The notes: generated from the sequence alone by a model not told the origin. Counted from the first letter of the stretch, positions 33,424-46,315 are shown. The stretch is 64,000 nucleotides of DNA from Cephalotus follicularis (GCA_001972305.1 BDDD01000126.1:414271-478270); one strand, 5' to 3'. A program made the numbers and translations.

Positions 33424-35957
33424 AGCATGAGAGTGATTAGCGAAGTAGATTGAAAGGTACGGTGGATTAAAGAATAAGAAAACAGTTGTCGGTGGTGGAA
33501 GGCATCTTCATCCCATGCATTAAGCTGTCAGTTGGTGGCTTACTAGTTATACTGGGCACAGAAGATGCCTTGTTGAACTCATCTTTGGTTCTAATTGATT
33601 ATCCATAAATAAATGTGACTACCAAGCTTTAAGCCTTTATCAATTGGAAAATTTGGGGCCAACAGCCATTTGTTTTAATTCAATGGGCAATTTTAATCAA
33701 TACATAAAAACAAAAATTCTTTGTTTGTTTGTTAGGATGCAAATAAAATACATGAAGGTAACATCAGTGGCTCATAATTATTCAAGACAATTATTTCATG
33801 ATAGGCATATGTGGAGCTTATAAGGTGTAATGGCTTCACCATTTTTGAAATAGATTTAGTGATTTACATACTAGATCTGAGAGTATTTCACTCAAACTTA
33901 GTCTTTTTAAAATCATATCTAAATGTTGGTTTTGGTATGTCATGATGGATGAAACTTCAACACGATGTCATAGTTCAATTTGTTTTTATATATCAGTTTT
34001 TTATGGACTCCTTATGAAGATGGGAGTTAGTACAAAAGGGTATACAGTAGAACATAGCTTTTTAATCATGGTCATTTGGATCAAACATGGTCAGGGAGGA
34101 GGACGTTATTTCAGGTAGCATTGACATTTTCAAGCTGTGGTACGGTCGAATCATTTTCGAAGATGGTGTCGTGTTTATCTTTATGTGTTTTGCTTCATGC
34201 GAATTGCTTCTTGACTTCTCAGAGTTGTTTGTGTTACGATTAATCCGATTTATTGGTTAATGAAATCATGTTTTTTATCAAAAAAAAATGAATAGTGACA
34301 TAAATATTATGTGTAGGGAGGATATAAAATAGAGAGGAATGGATATTATGAGGAAAAAAACGTGTGAAGAAAAAAAACATTCATTATTTTTCATCCACGT
34401 GCTTGATAATAATGATAAAAAGTGAAATAAAAGAAAATCGATACTTTGATAGAGTGAAAAGAAGGAGAAAATGAAAGGTTAACATATATAATTTGAGAAA
34501 TACACATTTGTGCCAATTCTTATATATTGAAATAAACTATAAATTGTGGAATTCGAAATAAAATTGATGAGCATTTATTTTAAAATGTGTTTTAATCTCC
34601 CTCGAATCTCTCCATTTTAAAGAGATTAGGAATCTCTCCAATTTAGTGGGTCCAAGATTTTGGATCCCACCTGCTTTTTGATCCACCCTAAAATCTTCTC
34701 TTGCAAATAATATATTTTAAATCCATCCACCATATTTTCTCTTCACTATTTTCTATTCTCCTTAAAATCATCTTTATCAAACATATGTTAAGGAAAAATA
34801 TTTTAGTACTGCAAGAGTATTGAATACTCAATTTAGCGTTTAGACATTTTACGTTATGTAGTTAATGACATATGTAATTACCTTATGAAGAATAAAAAAA
34901 TATATTTATGTATTAAAATTTTATGTGGGGATGTATTGAATATTTGGTAGGACACTGTTACTGTAATACCAGTAATGTTTTCGATTAAATCTATTAAATG
35001 TTTATAATTTGAACAAAACCAAGTAGAGAAAAACATAATAAAACAAAAGCGGGCATAGTTCCATGTAGTGAATTAGATTACTTTTTCTTGCAACTTGTAT
35101 AGGAACCACTCCCTTTTGTGCTCTTTTAATTAAGACGATTTGGTGTATCTCTTCTGGCTAAGTAATCCCATTGAACCAAATAGGCTATCAAAACTTAAGC
35201 CTTTGATAATTCTTTTCTATCCTCTCCTCCACTATGGTAATCACAAAAACAATGATGACGTCAGGGTAAAGATGATAAAATCTTATATATCATTGATTAA
35301 TTTGACGAGTATAACTATAAATTTTAAAATAAAATAAGAGATTTGTGATATCCCACTAAAGAGTGAGTAGAAAGATATCGACTATAGGTGAGATACGATA
35401 CTTACGAGATGGATTCAGCCTTACGAAAAAATAAATCGACTATCCGTGAGATACGATGCTTAACAGATTGGTACTTGGCATGTTGTCTAACATTTGGGTA
35501 TAAGTAGTAGGAATAAGTTGGTGTAAAGATGTCATTTGTGGGCTTTGGCAGGCTTGGGTTATTAGATATGGGCTTGAACAAATGTTGGTATCCTAGATAG
35601 CATTGTATGACTATCAACTATCAAGGGCCATATTTAATATTTCACCATTAGTGGGCTTTGGCAGGCTTCTGCTATTAAAACCTGTGTTTGACTAAAAATT
35701 GTTAGGGCTGAATAATCTAATACTTAGGTTGGACCAAAATTTGATAAATGTTTGGCAGCCTAGAAAGCTCTATATCATTGGATTGTATATATTGACCTAA
35801 TCTTGTTAGACAGGTGAGCTTCAATTTTGTGAGGGAGAAATTTAAATTATTGATACTATTATATTAGTCCCGTAAATATTTATCAATTGAGTTATAAGTG
35901 ACTTATATAGTGATGAACATAACATATTTGTTAGTATGCCATGTCAAGTACAATTAT
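33424..35957. other. AT-rich intergenic DNA with a possible LINE tail
   Basis: No gene was found. Near 34270-34288 the phrase TTAATGAAATCATG followed by TTTTTTATCAAAAAAAAA is the usual 3' end of plant L1 LINEs, so part of about 33900-34288 may be a 5'-truncated LINE on the plus strand with no coding remnant. Short direct repeats occur near 35377 and 35434 (ATCGACTA..GTGAGATACGAT) and near 35539 and 35651 (GTGGGCTTTGGCAGGCTT). Confidence 0.4.
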
Positions 35958-35960
35958 TTA

Positions 35961-36489
35961 CGGTGCATTTAGTTCGAGACATTTTTTGTAGGAATAAAAT
36001 ATTTTCAAAAATGTTTATAGATATTGAAATTTAGTTTAGAAAATTCTAAAACATTAATGTTTATAGATTTCGGAATTTGGTTTCGAAAATTTTAAAACAT
36101 TTATGATAATCTTTTATTTTCATGAGAATCGCATACTTACAAGACATAAGAATGTGATTCCCACCATACCCATAAAACATAAGATTGAGATTCCCACTAA
36201 ATATGGTGAGAATTCAACATTCCTATATGAATAGAATTAAAATACATGTTTTACCCTTAACTTTTCTTCTACATAAACAACATTATCCTCACTTTATTAA
36301 TTAATTACAAAATTTAGTATATTTATAACAAGTTTAGTATGTGAAATAGTTTTAATGAAAAGTCATATTAAACTTTTAAAATCTTGATTTAATTTTATTC
36401 TATTGATAAACTTTACACAATATTTTAAATGGTGTGTCAAATAAGACTATTATATTACACAATATTAATTGTGATATACATCAATTATT

Positions 36490-36544
<55 letters not shown>

Positions 36545-36687
36545 TGTTAGAAGTTAATTATTATAATTTAATATGATATATAATAAGAGTATTATTATAA
36601 CATTCATATATTGAACCAGGAATGATAATAAGATTATTGGAATGTGATTTTATTCCCACCAAAAAGATTATCCGAAGAAAACGCACC
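35961..36687. mobile_element. PIF/Harbinger-like MITE
   Basis: The ends are CGGTGCATTTAGTTCG and, read inward from the right, CGGTGCGTTTTCTTCG (13 of 16 match). TTA at 35958-35960 and TTA at 36688-36690 flank the element; a TWA-type 3-bp duplication is the hallmark of PIF/Harbinger transposases. The sub-terminal phrases GGAATAAAAT and GGAATGTGATTTTATTCC are also mirror related. It is non-coding, 727 bp and AT-rich, and contains a long (TA)n run. It would depend on a transposase from elsewhere. Confidence 0.7.
36493..36541 (+). repeat. (TA)n microsatellite
   Basis: About 24 uninterrupted TA units inside the MITE. Confidence 0.95.
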
Positions 36688-36690
36688 GTT

Positions 36691-37127
36691 AATATAGTTG
36701 ACATTCAGGAATAAGAGACTTTAAATATTTTTATTTGCAAATATTTTAAATGAGAGATAACATATTAGGTTTTTGAAAAAAAAGTTTGGATCGCTAAAAA
36801 AGTTGTTCTTCATTTTTTCTATTAAACAAACGTTATCTCTAGCAAACAAACATTAGCTAACTTGTCTTACTCCACGTGCAAGGTGCAAAACATCACAAAA
36901 CATTTTATGTTTAAACTTGTGTTTTAATGGTTTTGTTGTTCTTCTATGTCATTTATTTAAACTCGAATTAAAAGAAAAAAACTGAACTTTTCTTGGCTGG
37001 TTTGTTTGTTTGTCTTGATACGGTAAAAAAGCGTAGGCATCTCTAACGCTGGTACAAGTAACTTGACAATTTTGTTGATAAGGTCCGAGAGAGAGACAGA
37101 ACCATCAACATTCACACACACAGAGAA
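36691..37127. promoter_or_regulatory. Upstream region and 5' leader of the PPR-SMR gene
   Basis: 437 bases between the MITE and the ATG at 37128. No clear TATA box stands at the right distance, which is usual for plant organelle housekeeping genes. The last 50 bases are purine/CA-rich (GAGAGAGACAGAACC) and look like a leader. If the promoter is longer than this, it includes the MITE. Confidence 0.45.
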
Positions 37128-39236
37128 ATGGCTTACCATTGCTCTTCACCACCTCCAAGCTCTCTATTCCATGATCGTCTGCCTCTCTGCAACTCTCTCT
37201 CTTCTTCCCCAATACTCAAACCCAAAACATTCACTCACTCTCTCAATCTTAACTCTCTCTCATTTCACTCTAAAACCACCCTCCAAATCGCCCATGTCTC
37301 TTTACAAGGCCCAATACCACTAGAAACCCAGAACCAAAACCCTACAAAAGATTCTATCCCCGATAGAGAAACCGGTTCTTCGTCTAAGCATTACATCTGG
37401 GTCAACCCCAAAAGCCCCAGAGCTTCTCAGCTCAGGCAAAGATCATATGACTCAAGGTACGCTTCTCTTGTCAAAAAGGCCGAGTCTTTGGATAATTGCA
37501 ACCCAAAGGAAGATGATGTTTATGGTATTTTGAGTGGTTTAGGTGATAATTTGTTAGAGCAAGATGCTGTTGTGATCATTAATAACATGACGAACCCTGA
37601 AACTGCATTGCTTTCTCTAAAGTACTTTCAAAAGAAGTCGAAATTCCATAGGGAAGTTGTTCTTTATAATGTGACGATGAAGGTTTTTAGGAAATGCAAG
37701 GATTTGGAAAGAGCTGAGAAACTGTTTGATGAAATGCTTGATAGAGGAGTTAAGCCTGATATCATTACGTTTTCGACTATCATTAGTTGTGCTAGGATTT
37801 CTGGTTTTCCTGAAAAGGCTGTTGAGTGGTTTGAGAAGATGCCCAGCTATGGCTGTGAACCCGATGAAGTTACGAATTCGGCCATGATTGATGCTTACGG
37901 AAGGGCTGGTAATGTTGACATGGCTTTGAGCTTGTATGACCGTGCAAGAACAGAGAAATGGCGTATTGATCCTTTGACGTTTTCAACATTGATTAAAATG
38001 TATGTGGTATCGGGAAATTATGATGGGTGCTTGAATGTTTATGAAGAGATGAAGGCTCTAGGTGTTAAGCCTAACATCGTTATTTACAACAGTTTGATAG
38101 ATGCTATGGGGAGAGCTAAGAGGCCTTGGCAGGCGAAGAATATTTACAAAGAGATGACTGACAATGGCTTTACAGCAAATTGGGCAACCTATGCAGCCCT
38201 CTTGCGGGCTTATGGTAGAGCGAGACATGGTGACGATGCTCTTGATGTGTATAAGGAGATGAAGGAGAAGGGGATGGAGTTGAATTTAGTTCTTTACAAT
38301 ACCATGTTGTCCATGTGTGCTGATGTTGGCTATATTGATGAAGCTTTTGAAATTTTTAATGACTTTAAGTATTCTCGTACTTGCAAGCCAGACAGTTGGA
38401 CATTTTCATCCCTCATTACCATTTATTCATGTAGTGGAAAAGTATCTGAGGCAGAGGCCATGTTGAACGAGATGTTGGACGCAGGATTTGAGCCTAATAT
38501 CTTTGTGTTGACATCAATTATTCAATGCTATGGGAAGGCACAGCGCACTGATGACGTAGTGAGGACATTTAACCGACTTTTAGATTTGGGCATAATTCCA
38601 GATGAGCGATTCTGTGGTTGTCTTCTGAATGTGATGACTCAAACACCGAAGGAAGATTTGGGTAAGCTTTCCGAATGTATTGAGAAGGCTAATTCAAAGC
38701 TTGGTAATATGGTAAAACTTCTGGTAGAGAATCTAGGCAGTGAGGGAAATTTTAAAGAGGAAGCCTCTGAACTTTTTGACTCTATCAGTGCCGATGTAAA
38801 GAAGGCTTACTGTAATTGCTTAATTGATCTTTGTGTCAATCTTAATCTGTTGGACTGCGCTTGTGAGCTACTAGACCTGGGGCTTAAACTTGGCATCTAC
38901 AAAGATATTCAGTCTAGGTCTCCAACTCAGTGGTCCCTACATCTGAAGAGTTTATCTCTTGGGGCAGCTCTAACTGCATTACATGTTTGGATAAATGACT
39001 TGTCCAAGGCATTGATATCTGGAGAGGAGCTTCCTCCATTGCTTGGAATCAATACCGGACATGGGAAACACAAATTTTCGGAGAAAGGTTTAGCAGTCAT
39101 ATTTGAGTCACATTTGAAGGAGCTAAATGCTCCTTTCCATGAGGCCCCGGATAAGGTTGGCTGGTTTTTGACAACAAAGACTGCTGCCAAGTCATGGTTG
39201 GATTCTAGAAGTTCACCTGAATTACTTGCTACTTAG
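37128..39236 (+). CDS. SVR7: Chloroplast PPR-SMR protein, SVR7/P67 type (At4g16390-like)
   Basis: A single open frame of 702 residues without introns. Residues 1-60 are rich in Ser, Pro and Thr and poor in acidic residues, as in chloroplast transit peptides. About nine or ten P-type pentatricopeptide repeats run from about 177 to 510, for example VLYNVTMKVFRKCKDLERAE and PLTFSTLIKMYVVSGNYDG. An SMR (small MutS-related) domain occupies about 600-685, with LSLGAALTALHVWIND and LGINTGHGKHKFSEKG. In Arabidopsis SVR7 acts in the chloroplast stroma and supports translation of ATP synthase transcripts; radish P67 is an RNA-binding homologue. The domain order, length and end match that family, so assignment to it is confident; orthology is inferred. 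The ATG at 37128 is the first in frame and gives the transit peptide. Confidence 0.93.
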   Translation: MAYHCSSPPPSSLFHDRLPLCNSLSSSPILKPKTFTHSLNLNSLSFHSKTTLQIAHVSLQGPIPLETQNQNPTKDSIPDRETGSSSKHYIWVNPKSPRASQLRQRSYDSRYASLVKKAESLDNCNPKEDDVYGILSGLGDNLLEQDAVVIINNMTNPETALLSLKYFQKKSKFHREVVLYNVTMKVFRKCKDLERAEKLFDEMLDRGVKPDIITFSTIISCARISGFPEKAVEWFEKMPSYGCEPDEVTNSAMIDAYGRAGNVDMALSLYDRARTEKWRIDPLTFSTLIKMYVVSGNYDGCLNVYEEMKALGVKPNIVIYNSLIDAMGRAKRPWQAKNIYKEMTDNGFTANWATYAALLRAYGRARHGDDALDVYKEMKEKGMELNLVLYNTMLSMCADVGYIDEAFEIFNDFKYSRTCKPDSWTFSSLITIYSCSGKVSEAEAMLNEMLDAGFEPNIFVLTSIIQCYGKAQRTDDVVRTFNRLLDLGIIPDERFCGCLLNVMTQTPKEDLGKLSECIEKANSKLGNMVKLLVENLGSEGNFKEEASELFDSISADVKKAYCNCLIDLCVNLNLLDCACELLDLGLKLGIYKDIQSRSPTQWSLHLKSLSLGAALTALHVWINDLSKALISGEELPPLLGINTGHGKHKFSEKGLAVIFESHLKELNAPFHEAPDKVGWFLTTKTAAKSWLDSRSSPELLAT

Positions 39237-41274
39237 ATTCTGTTCTTAAACGAGTTGGGATTACATTAACTTGTAATGCTGATGACTGGTATGTGATCCT
39301 CCCATTTTTCTATATCCTGTACTCTCAGCATTATTTGACTCAATAGAGGAGAAAAATTTATACTAGTAAACTGTAGAATCTGTTTATACATATAAAGTCT
39401 TCATAGAACTAGTGAGATTTCTAGAATTGCCTAGTCTTAATAATGGTTAGACTGCAGTTTACTGTGCTGGGTCCCTCAGATATCTTAATGGTTTGTTGGT
39501 TAGATCTCTCTTGAACCTTATTAAATTTAAATACTGATTAAGTAATGCAACTTTGAGAGCTGAAACAGCCTCATGATGCTGGATATTTATTATCTTGATC
39601 TATTCAAAAACAACAATGGTGAGACTGGGCACGGATTCAATCTGTTGCTAGAGATGAAATTTTCTCTTATTTATTGTTCCTTGGGAATCCATGAGTAAAG
39701 AATAGAAAATGGATGACTGTAAGTAGTAGTTTACAGTTAACCGTGTGAGCAATATTTTTTTGATTGATCAAGTAATTTAGCATGTGCATTCACAATTTAT
39801 AGGCTTCTGTCAGTGTGTTTATTTTTATTTTGAAAAAGAAAATGAACCAGTTTCTAAACAGTAACGTGCCTGGTCTCCAATATAAACAGCTATGTGGGAG
39901 CGCCCTTTTTCTAGATATCAAGTTGTCAGGTGTGATTAACTTAATTAAGGAGTGTCCTTGAGCTATGTGAGTTTAGGTTTTATGCCCATTTGTATATTGC
40001 TATAAAAGCTTATGGTTCCTATACCCAGAATGTCTTCAAAGGATCTCAACTTGAAACAAAATTAAGTAAACTAGATAGAATGGAATTATTCTTTTACAAA
40101 GATGAATGCTATAAAATTGGGTTTAAAAGTTACCAAAAAATTGCCAATCAGATGGATTGAGGGAGCAAGTATGGTGGGCAGGTTCAGTTCAACCTAACAA
40201 TAGAAGGGATCAACAAATTGTCCCCATGAATGAATTTTATTAAATGAAAAGATCAGCTTTGTGATGGGCAAATTAGGTTTGTTTGAAACCCACATCCTCC
40301 TTACCCTTGGCATCTTGGTAATAGATGACATGCAACGAGGGGAGTTAAAAAATGACGGAGGTTTAAAATTACGTATCAGTTTTAATCTTTTACACTTGCA
40401 TATGTTATGCCATGAACAGACACTGTCGTCCCCCCCGCACAAAAAAAAAAAAAAATGGTGAGAAGGTGATTGCAATGAACAAATGCAGACCTTTGAACAT
40501 GTCAGTAATTTTTTTCTCCTCTTTGTTAGTAGTGTGCGTTGAGACAACACCATTGACTTTGCTTTAAACCAAAACAAAAGCTTTTCGGTAATTAATTATA
40601 AGACTATCCAATGATGGCCTGCATGTCAAGCTACCTCAAAGTGAACTCAATCAGAAACAGATTATAGATTGATAATAGTCCTAAATTATATTTGATCATT
40701 TAGAGCAAGTTTTGCAGCTCTAAATGCTGGTTATGATTCTATTACATTACTGCAGTGGTTCCTCTGTCAGTCTGAACCAAGGTAGCCAGTAACTACATCA
40801 TATGCCAGATTGGCTATATTATTTGTCGGCATGAACAACATTGTTGTCTTTTGTCAAAGTTTTTATTGTGTTTTTATTTACATCTATGCCTGCTTCCATT
40901 TTTTTCCTGTTAAATTGCTTTATATGCTTCAATTTTCCATTCAGCAAATTTACAAAACACACAATATTGGAATCTATTTGTGTAAATCTGAAGCAGAAAA
41001 AAGAAAACACAAATGATCAGAAGGTCATATTCACTTCCCTTTTTCCAACAAATTCCAGTGAATCAGAAGTTTATTTCTCCTAGCTACCATCAGTAGACAT
41101 CCCATATTTACATTGAAATATTAATTATAGCACGCCTGACAATGAATCAATGGCAACAGATTATGTTCAACTTTCTGCAAATCTAAAAGGAATTCTTCAA
41201 GATGATTTGGTCACTCTGCATCAATCCAACCATCAAAATAGGGCAGCGGTTTTATTAAAAATTCCCAAAATAGT
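39237..41274. other. Convergent intergenic region between SVR7-like and MAP70-like genes
   Basis: Both genes end into this stretch, so it should hold two 3' UTRs and poly(A) sites. No other gene was found; short ORFs near 40194-40577 and 40810-41083 show no domain. An A-run lies at 40441-40455. A further small MAP70 exon could be hidden between 41040 and 41270. Confidence 0.5.
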
Positions 41275-44200
41275 TTATAGACGAACAATGAATAATGAAT
41301 AAAACAAATATGATAAAAGAGGGAATTTTCTGGTAGATTTTACTGACCTCCTAGAGGTGTTTGTGATTCTGATCTTGCTGCTTTCGTCAACTTTTGCTGA
41401 TATTGCTTCCTTTTCTCTAGAAGCTGCTTCTCTCTTTACTTTCTTGGACTCTATTTCAATGGCTTTTGTCAGTGTTTCAACCTTCTTCATCAGCATCTGA
41501 AAATGATTAATTTTACAAACTCAATAATCCCAGGCAGTGGTTATTTTTACTGAGAGAAAGTAGTTGCCTTACCTTTATCTCTTGATCTTTACTACTCAAG
41601 TGACTTTCTCTAACCTCACATATTTTCCTCAAGTTGATGACCTCTTTTTGAAGTCTGTCATACAGAAACCCTGAAACAGTATCTTCACCATCAGGATTAG
41701 CATTGCCTTTATTTTGTGAATCATCATTGCCTTCGCATTTGGTTTTTTTTCCTTCAGGATCTGTTGTATTACTATCCTTGTACTTGTCAACATTTGTGTC
41801 TGAGTTTGACTTCAATTCCGCATCTTCCTTTTTACTATCATCAACAACCTTGTTTCTTGATGCCCAAATACCTTTTTTAAGTATATTTTCTGCAGGAGCA
41901 TATTTCATGTTGAAACTACTCACTCGTTTTACCTCTGCGGCATCAGCCTTTGCTTTATCTACTTTTGACTGCTGCAAAGGAGAGCTTCGGCTGATGGTGG
42001 AAGCCCTTGGCTGTGATGTGGACCTCTTCTTTAGTCCACTGTTGCTTGTTAGGAAACCTAAAATGTTGTGGGATTTTTCTGTTTTGTGGGGGGCACAAAA
42101 TGCATTAGGATTGACCGAGCTACTTGATATTTTCTTTAAGCCTTCTTCCAATGTCTTTAGCCTCAGTTTCATTTTATCCTGAAGATAATATAAATGAGCA
42201 TAGAAAATTTATTGGTTGAGAAGATATAGAGCAAATTTCTCTGCAATAAATTTTTTGGTAGACGAGAAATCATGTGTACCTTCAGTTGTGCTTCTGCCCT
42301 GGCTGTCCTCTCTGAGACAGCTAGCTTGTCTCTCAAGCGTTGCATCTCAGCCTACATATAAGCAAGGTTACATAAGCAAGGTTGCAGTTATAATAGAATG
42401 CAATTGGGTGTAATGCCTTTAATATGAAATGGTTTCAACCATTTCTTGTATATTTCTAGAATTCTAAGAAGGCCCAGAACCTGAATGAAGGAAAAACTGA
42501 GAACTTCGTCATGAAAGAAATACCTGCAGCATCCGCCGTTCTTCCAGCCACTGCTTGACTGGCATAACTTTTTCATTTTCATCCTTCCACTCATTGGCAA
42601 GCACAGTTGCTACTCTAGTATCTGACACTTTTAGTCTCGCTAGCTCCCTCTCCAGGGTCCTCTTCTCCTCCTAAAAAATTAAGCAAAATCAAGATCAGTG
42701 TCTGGATCAATGGACTTCCCTGATCCAATGTATCACAGGTAGTACAGATCACCGAAAATCCTGAAGTGATCTTGGAACCTACGTGTAGTTCAGAAATTTG
42801 TCGCCGATAGTCACGAATAGTATTGGCTGCAGTTCCACCTGCTAGAATGGCCTCTTCAAGTTCCTGAATTGTTTGGCTGAGCTTTTCAACCTCTAAGACC
42901 TTCTGGCGATTCGTTTTCTCAAGGATTTTGGTCTCCTCCTGCATAGGCATATTTTGAATAGCCGTGATCTTTCATTCCTCATCATATGAACAAAATTTAA
43001 AAAGACTTGGTCAGAAATCATGCCTGACGGATCTCAATCTGTCTTCTCAACTCAAAGTTTTGGTTTTGAACATCCTCAACTACTAAAGCCCTTTCTAGAG
43101 CGCTTCTGAGGATCCTCTCTGCTTCCAGCAGAGCTGATTCTTTCGACTTAGTGAGACGTTCCAAAGCCTTCTTATCCTCTTGTAGTGCTGCAATCTGAGA
43201 ACACCAAAGCATGAGAAACTGAACAACACTCTAATATGATATTTGCTTCTCAAAATCAATCTTTATTCAATCATGTCACATTCATTGCATACCTCACTTT
43301 TATGCATTTTAATCTCTGCCTCAAGAGGAGCAATGACACCCTCGAAAGGAACATCATCATTATCCTTTTGAAATGCATCCACCCTTCGAAGAGCTGCTTC
43401 TGCCGCATATTGTGCCGCCAATGCATCTTTCTTCTCATTTGTCAATTTCTTCATGTTAAGATTCTGTATCCAATTATCGATAAAATCACAATCTCAGTCT
43501 CACAAGTTGATAATTCATGTATGGAGTTGTAATAGATCCGTAAGAACTTTAAATGCACCTTATGTTCAAGAAGATCTTCAGTAACACTAAGTTTCTCCTC
43601 CAATTTAATAACTTCATTTCTGAGCTGCAAAAGTAGAATAAAATGTGCATGAAACTGCACACTACTGAAAATTCGTACGTAGTTTTAGCTAAACAATTTG
43701 TTGCCATTGATTTGTCATGGGAAAATGTTGATGATATTCTAGCATATGATCAAGTATTTTTATTCGCACCTGTTCTTTAAGCATCGCATGCTATATGATA
43801 CGATATATGTATGCTTTGGCATGGTACGTGCATGTGATAGAATTTGGAACTCTTTAATAAACTGTTTGCAAAGAAAGTTGATTAATACCTCTTGTATAGC
43901 CTTGTCCCTCAAAACTTCAGTAGCTCTCAATGCCTTGATCTCACCCTGTGCGGCTCCTACCTCCCTTTCCTTTTCTGTATTGACATTAGAAGAACAGTGA
44001 CTATATTTTTAGTTGCAATTGTTTGTGTTTGTAATTCGAAAGAAAATAGTTATGCTGCTGCTTCAAGGTTGATAATATGACAGTATTAGAGACAACCCAA
44101 GTATACAGACTCCAGTATTGAGAACGTGATTTTTTTTTTCTTTAAATATGACAGAGAAAGAAGGGGAGTATATGATATAACATGAAAAGCAAAGACAAAG

Positions 44201-44339
44201 CAAAGCTTTTTATGAGAAGTGAAAAACCTTTGAGTTGGTTTTGCAAGCGATTGAGCTCTAACACAAGAGGGTCAGGGTGAGCCAGAGGGAGCTGCAATTG
44301 CTCTTCTCCTTTATGCACTACTTCCTCATAACCTACCAT
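41275..44339 (-). CDS. MAP70.5: Microtubule-associated protein 70 (MAP70-5-like), ten exons
   Basis: Exons read on the minus strand: 44339-44228, 43974-43889, 43624-43559, 43463-43293, 43194-43024, 42938-42783, 42670-42524, 42351-42280, 42178-41573 and 41496-41275, about 602 residues. The start MVGYEEV and the block LAHPDPLVLELNRLQNQLK match the MAP70-5 N-terminus as I remember it. Nearly all the rest is coiled coil with family blocks LTNEKKDALAAQYAAEAALR, LERLTKSKESALLEAERIL and VMPVKQWLEERRMLQAEMQR. A Ser/Lys-rich region (about 350-470) precedes a last coiled coil LMKKVETLTKAIEIESKKV. MAP70 proteins bind cortical microtubules; Arabidopsis MAP70-5 shapes secondary walls of xylem vessels. All introns are GT-AG except that after 43024, which starts GC. 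The last exon may instead splice at 41348 (AGGAG/GTCAGT) to an unseen exon. Confidence 0.9.
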
Positions 44340-46315
44340 CACTTTCTTCTTTGTTTTTTAGTGTCTTACAAAGTATAACAAGAATAACAAAAAGGTGGGT
44401 TTTAATGGATCATATATAATATATAATAAGAGGGTATTGGGAGGAATATAGAGAGTATCCATCCCTTAAAGGGATTGGCCGCAAAGAAGGGGAAGGATCT
44501 TCCCTTGCTGTGAAGCAAAATTGGGTACTCACTTGTCATTAGCCGCCCAAACCGGCTTGTTTACCTCTCTCATTGATTTCATTTTGACAATAACGGTTAC
44601 CATTTTTTTTCTTTGTAGATTATTTCAAATCATAATTCCTTGTAACTAAAAGATAAACCACTATATTATCTCTTAATATCATGATTTGAAAGAAATCAAA
44701 TCAGATCAAATCATTTTCCTCAACGGTTCTCAATTATTATAATGATGACTATGTATTCTATATGAGCTAATTATACACATATTGAAGTGTGTACAGGAAG
44801 TTTAGTGGTAGGTGCCATTTATAATTGTAACCTTAACTTATGCTACTATAGATTCCAAGAAAACTGATTAATCTTCAAAGCAATCGTACATCGTAAATGA
44901 ATAAATTATATAACGGTGTTATATATATATATATATATATATACGTATATATAGTTAAATATATTCAATTAACATAAAAATTGATATATATAGATCTAAA
45001 TAGATAAAATATCAAATCTAAAGATTTTTATTTAAAAAACATTAATAAAAAATATAATACTTAAAGTGATGCTCGATTGTGTATTCACATATATAAATTA
45101 TATACTCGATACTAATATATACAAATTATATTCTCAATCCTGAGCAGGATAAATATATGAAAATTATCCAACCACTGCAATTAATGTTTAAAAAAAGCTT
45201 AAGAGTGTATAGAGATATTTGTGTAACTATTTCTTGTTTGAGAAGGTCAAAATGTAGATACTTCTGGTTTAACTCTTTACTACAAAAGGATAAGAGGAAA
45301 GTAAGTTTATCAATTAGTAATTAAAGAAATATGGACATGAATGCTAATATTGATTTAGAGTGATGCAATTTGATTCAGCGTTAAATGTTGCTAAAACCAT
45401 GCCATGCTATATATTCAACACATATATAGTGGAAGTGATTCATAAAGGATTTGGATTGAAATAAAGAAAATGAGGCAATGATGACTCTACATTGAAAGGG
45501 ATTAACTAAGTAGCTTAAAAGTAGAAACAAGTTGATAAATATGTGGACAAAATTAAGAATAATAATGTCATTAGTGTGTGAATAAATCCCTCCATCTTTA
45601 CTTACAAGTATAATTAGCAAAACAAACAAAAAAAATTATTTATATATATATATATGCAGCAAGCTGTTATTGGACACATTTGGCGATTTTAAAGATTAGA
45701 CGACAAAGGGAAGAAATCACCAGCCCCCACCAGGAACCACCAACAGCCCTTAAAATAGTGAAAGACCGTGACCAAATCCAAATATTAACATTCAAATTAT
45801 AAGATGTACTTTTTTTTATATGTTAATCATAGCTTAATTGAATTCTCCACTGACTTCATTTTGAAAGTGATGTGAAAGTAGGATAAGATAAACTTTGAGG
45901 TTCTCTTCATTGTACGTATTTGAGTAGGTAAATCATATGATTGTAGAGTGCTTGTAATCATATACAAAAATAAACATTTGTAACTTAAATCTATCTTTAA
46001 TAATATTTTTATACACTTTGGGAGGGCTACTATGGATATGTTCCTACTAGAATTTTTTTCTTTTTTGAAAGATTAATTGTCAAATACATCACTAAATAAT
46101 TGCTTCAATCAGCTACAACTAAATAAAAAAAAAAGTTGCAAAACAAAAAGATTATATTAAAAGGAAATTTTTATTGTCTCTACCACTTGCATGTAATTAA
46201 CTACCTGTCTATGCTATTGGAAGTTGAAACTCTTAATTAGTAGTAACAATTTTCAGTATGGATATAGAGCAACAATATCTCACGCTTGATTTTTTAATTT
46301 TACAAATAATATATA
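44340..46315. other. Upstream region of the MAP70-like gene and AT-rich intergenic DNA
   Basis: The first few hundred bases (to about 44600) should hold the MAP70-like promoter and leader. I see no convincing TATA box on the minus strand. TA microsatellites lie at 44920-44942 and 45638-45654. No other gene was found. Confidence 0.45.

Noticed and set aside
40194-40577. Possible small gene between the SVR7-like and MAP70-like genes
   Set aside because: No domain, unfavourable composition and an A-run in the middle; more likely 3' UTR or intergenic.
43026-43030. GT donor (ATCC/GTCAGG) for the intron after MAP70 exon 5
   Set aside because: It would put the next exon out of frame, while the GC donor two codons later preserves the family sequence.
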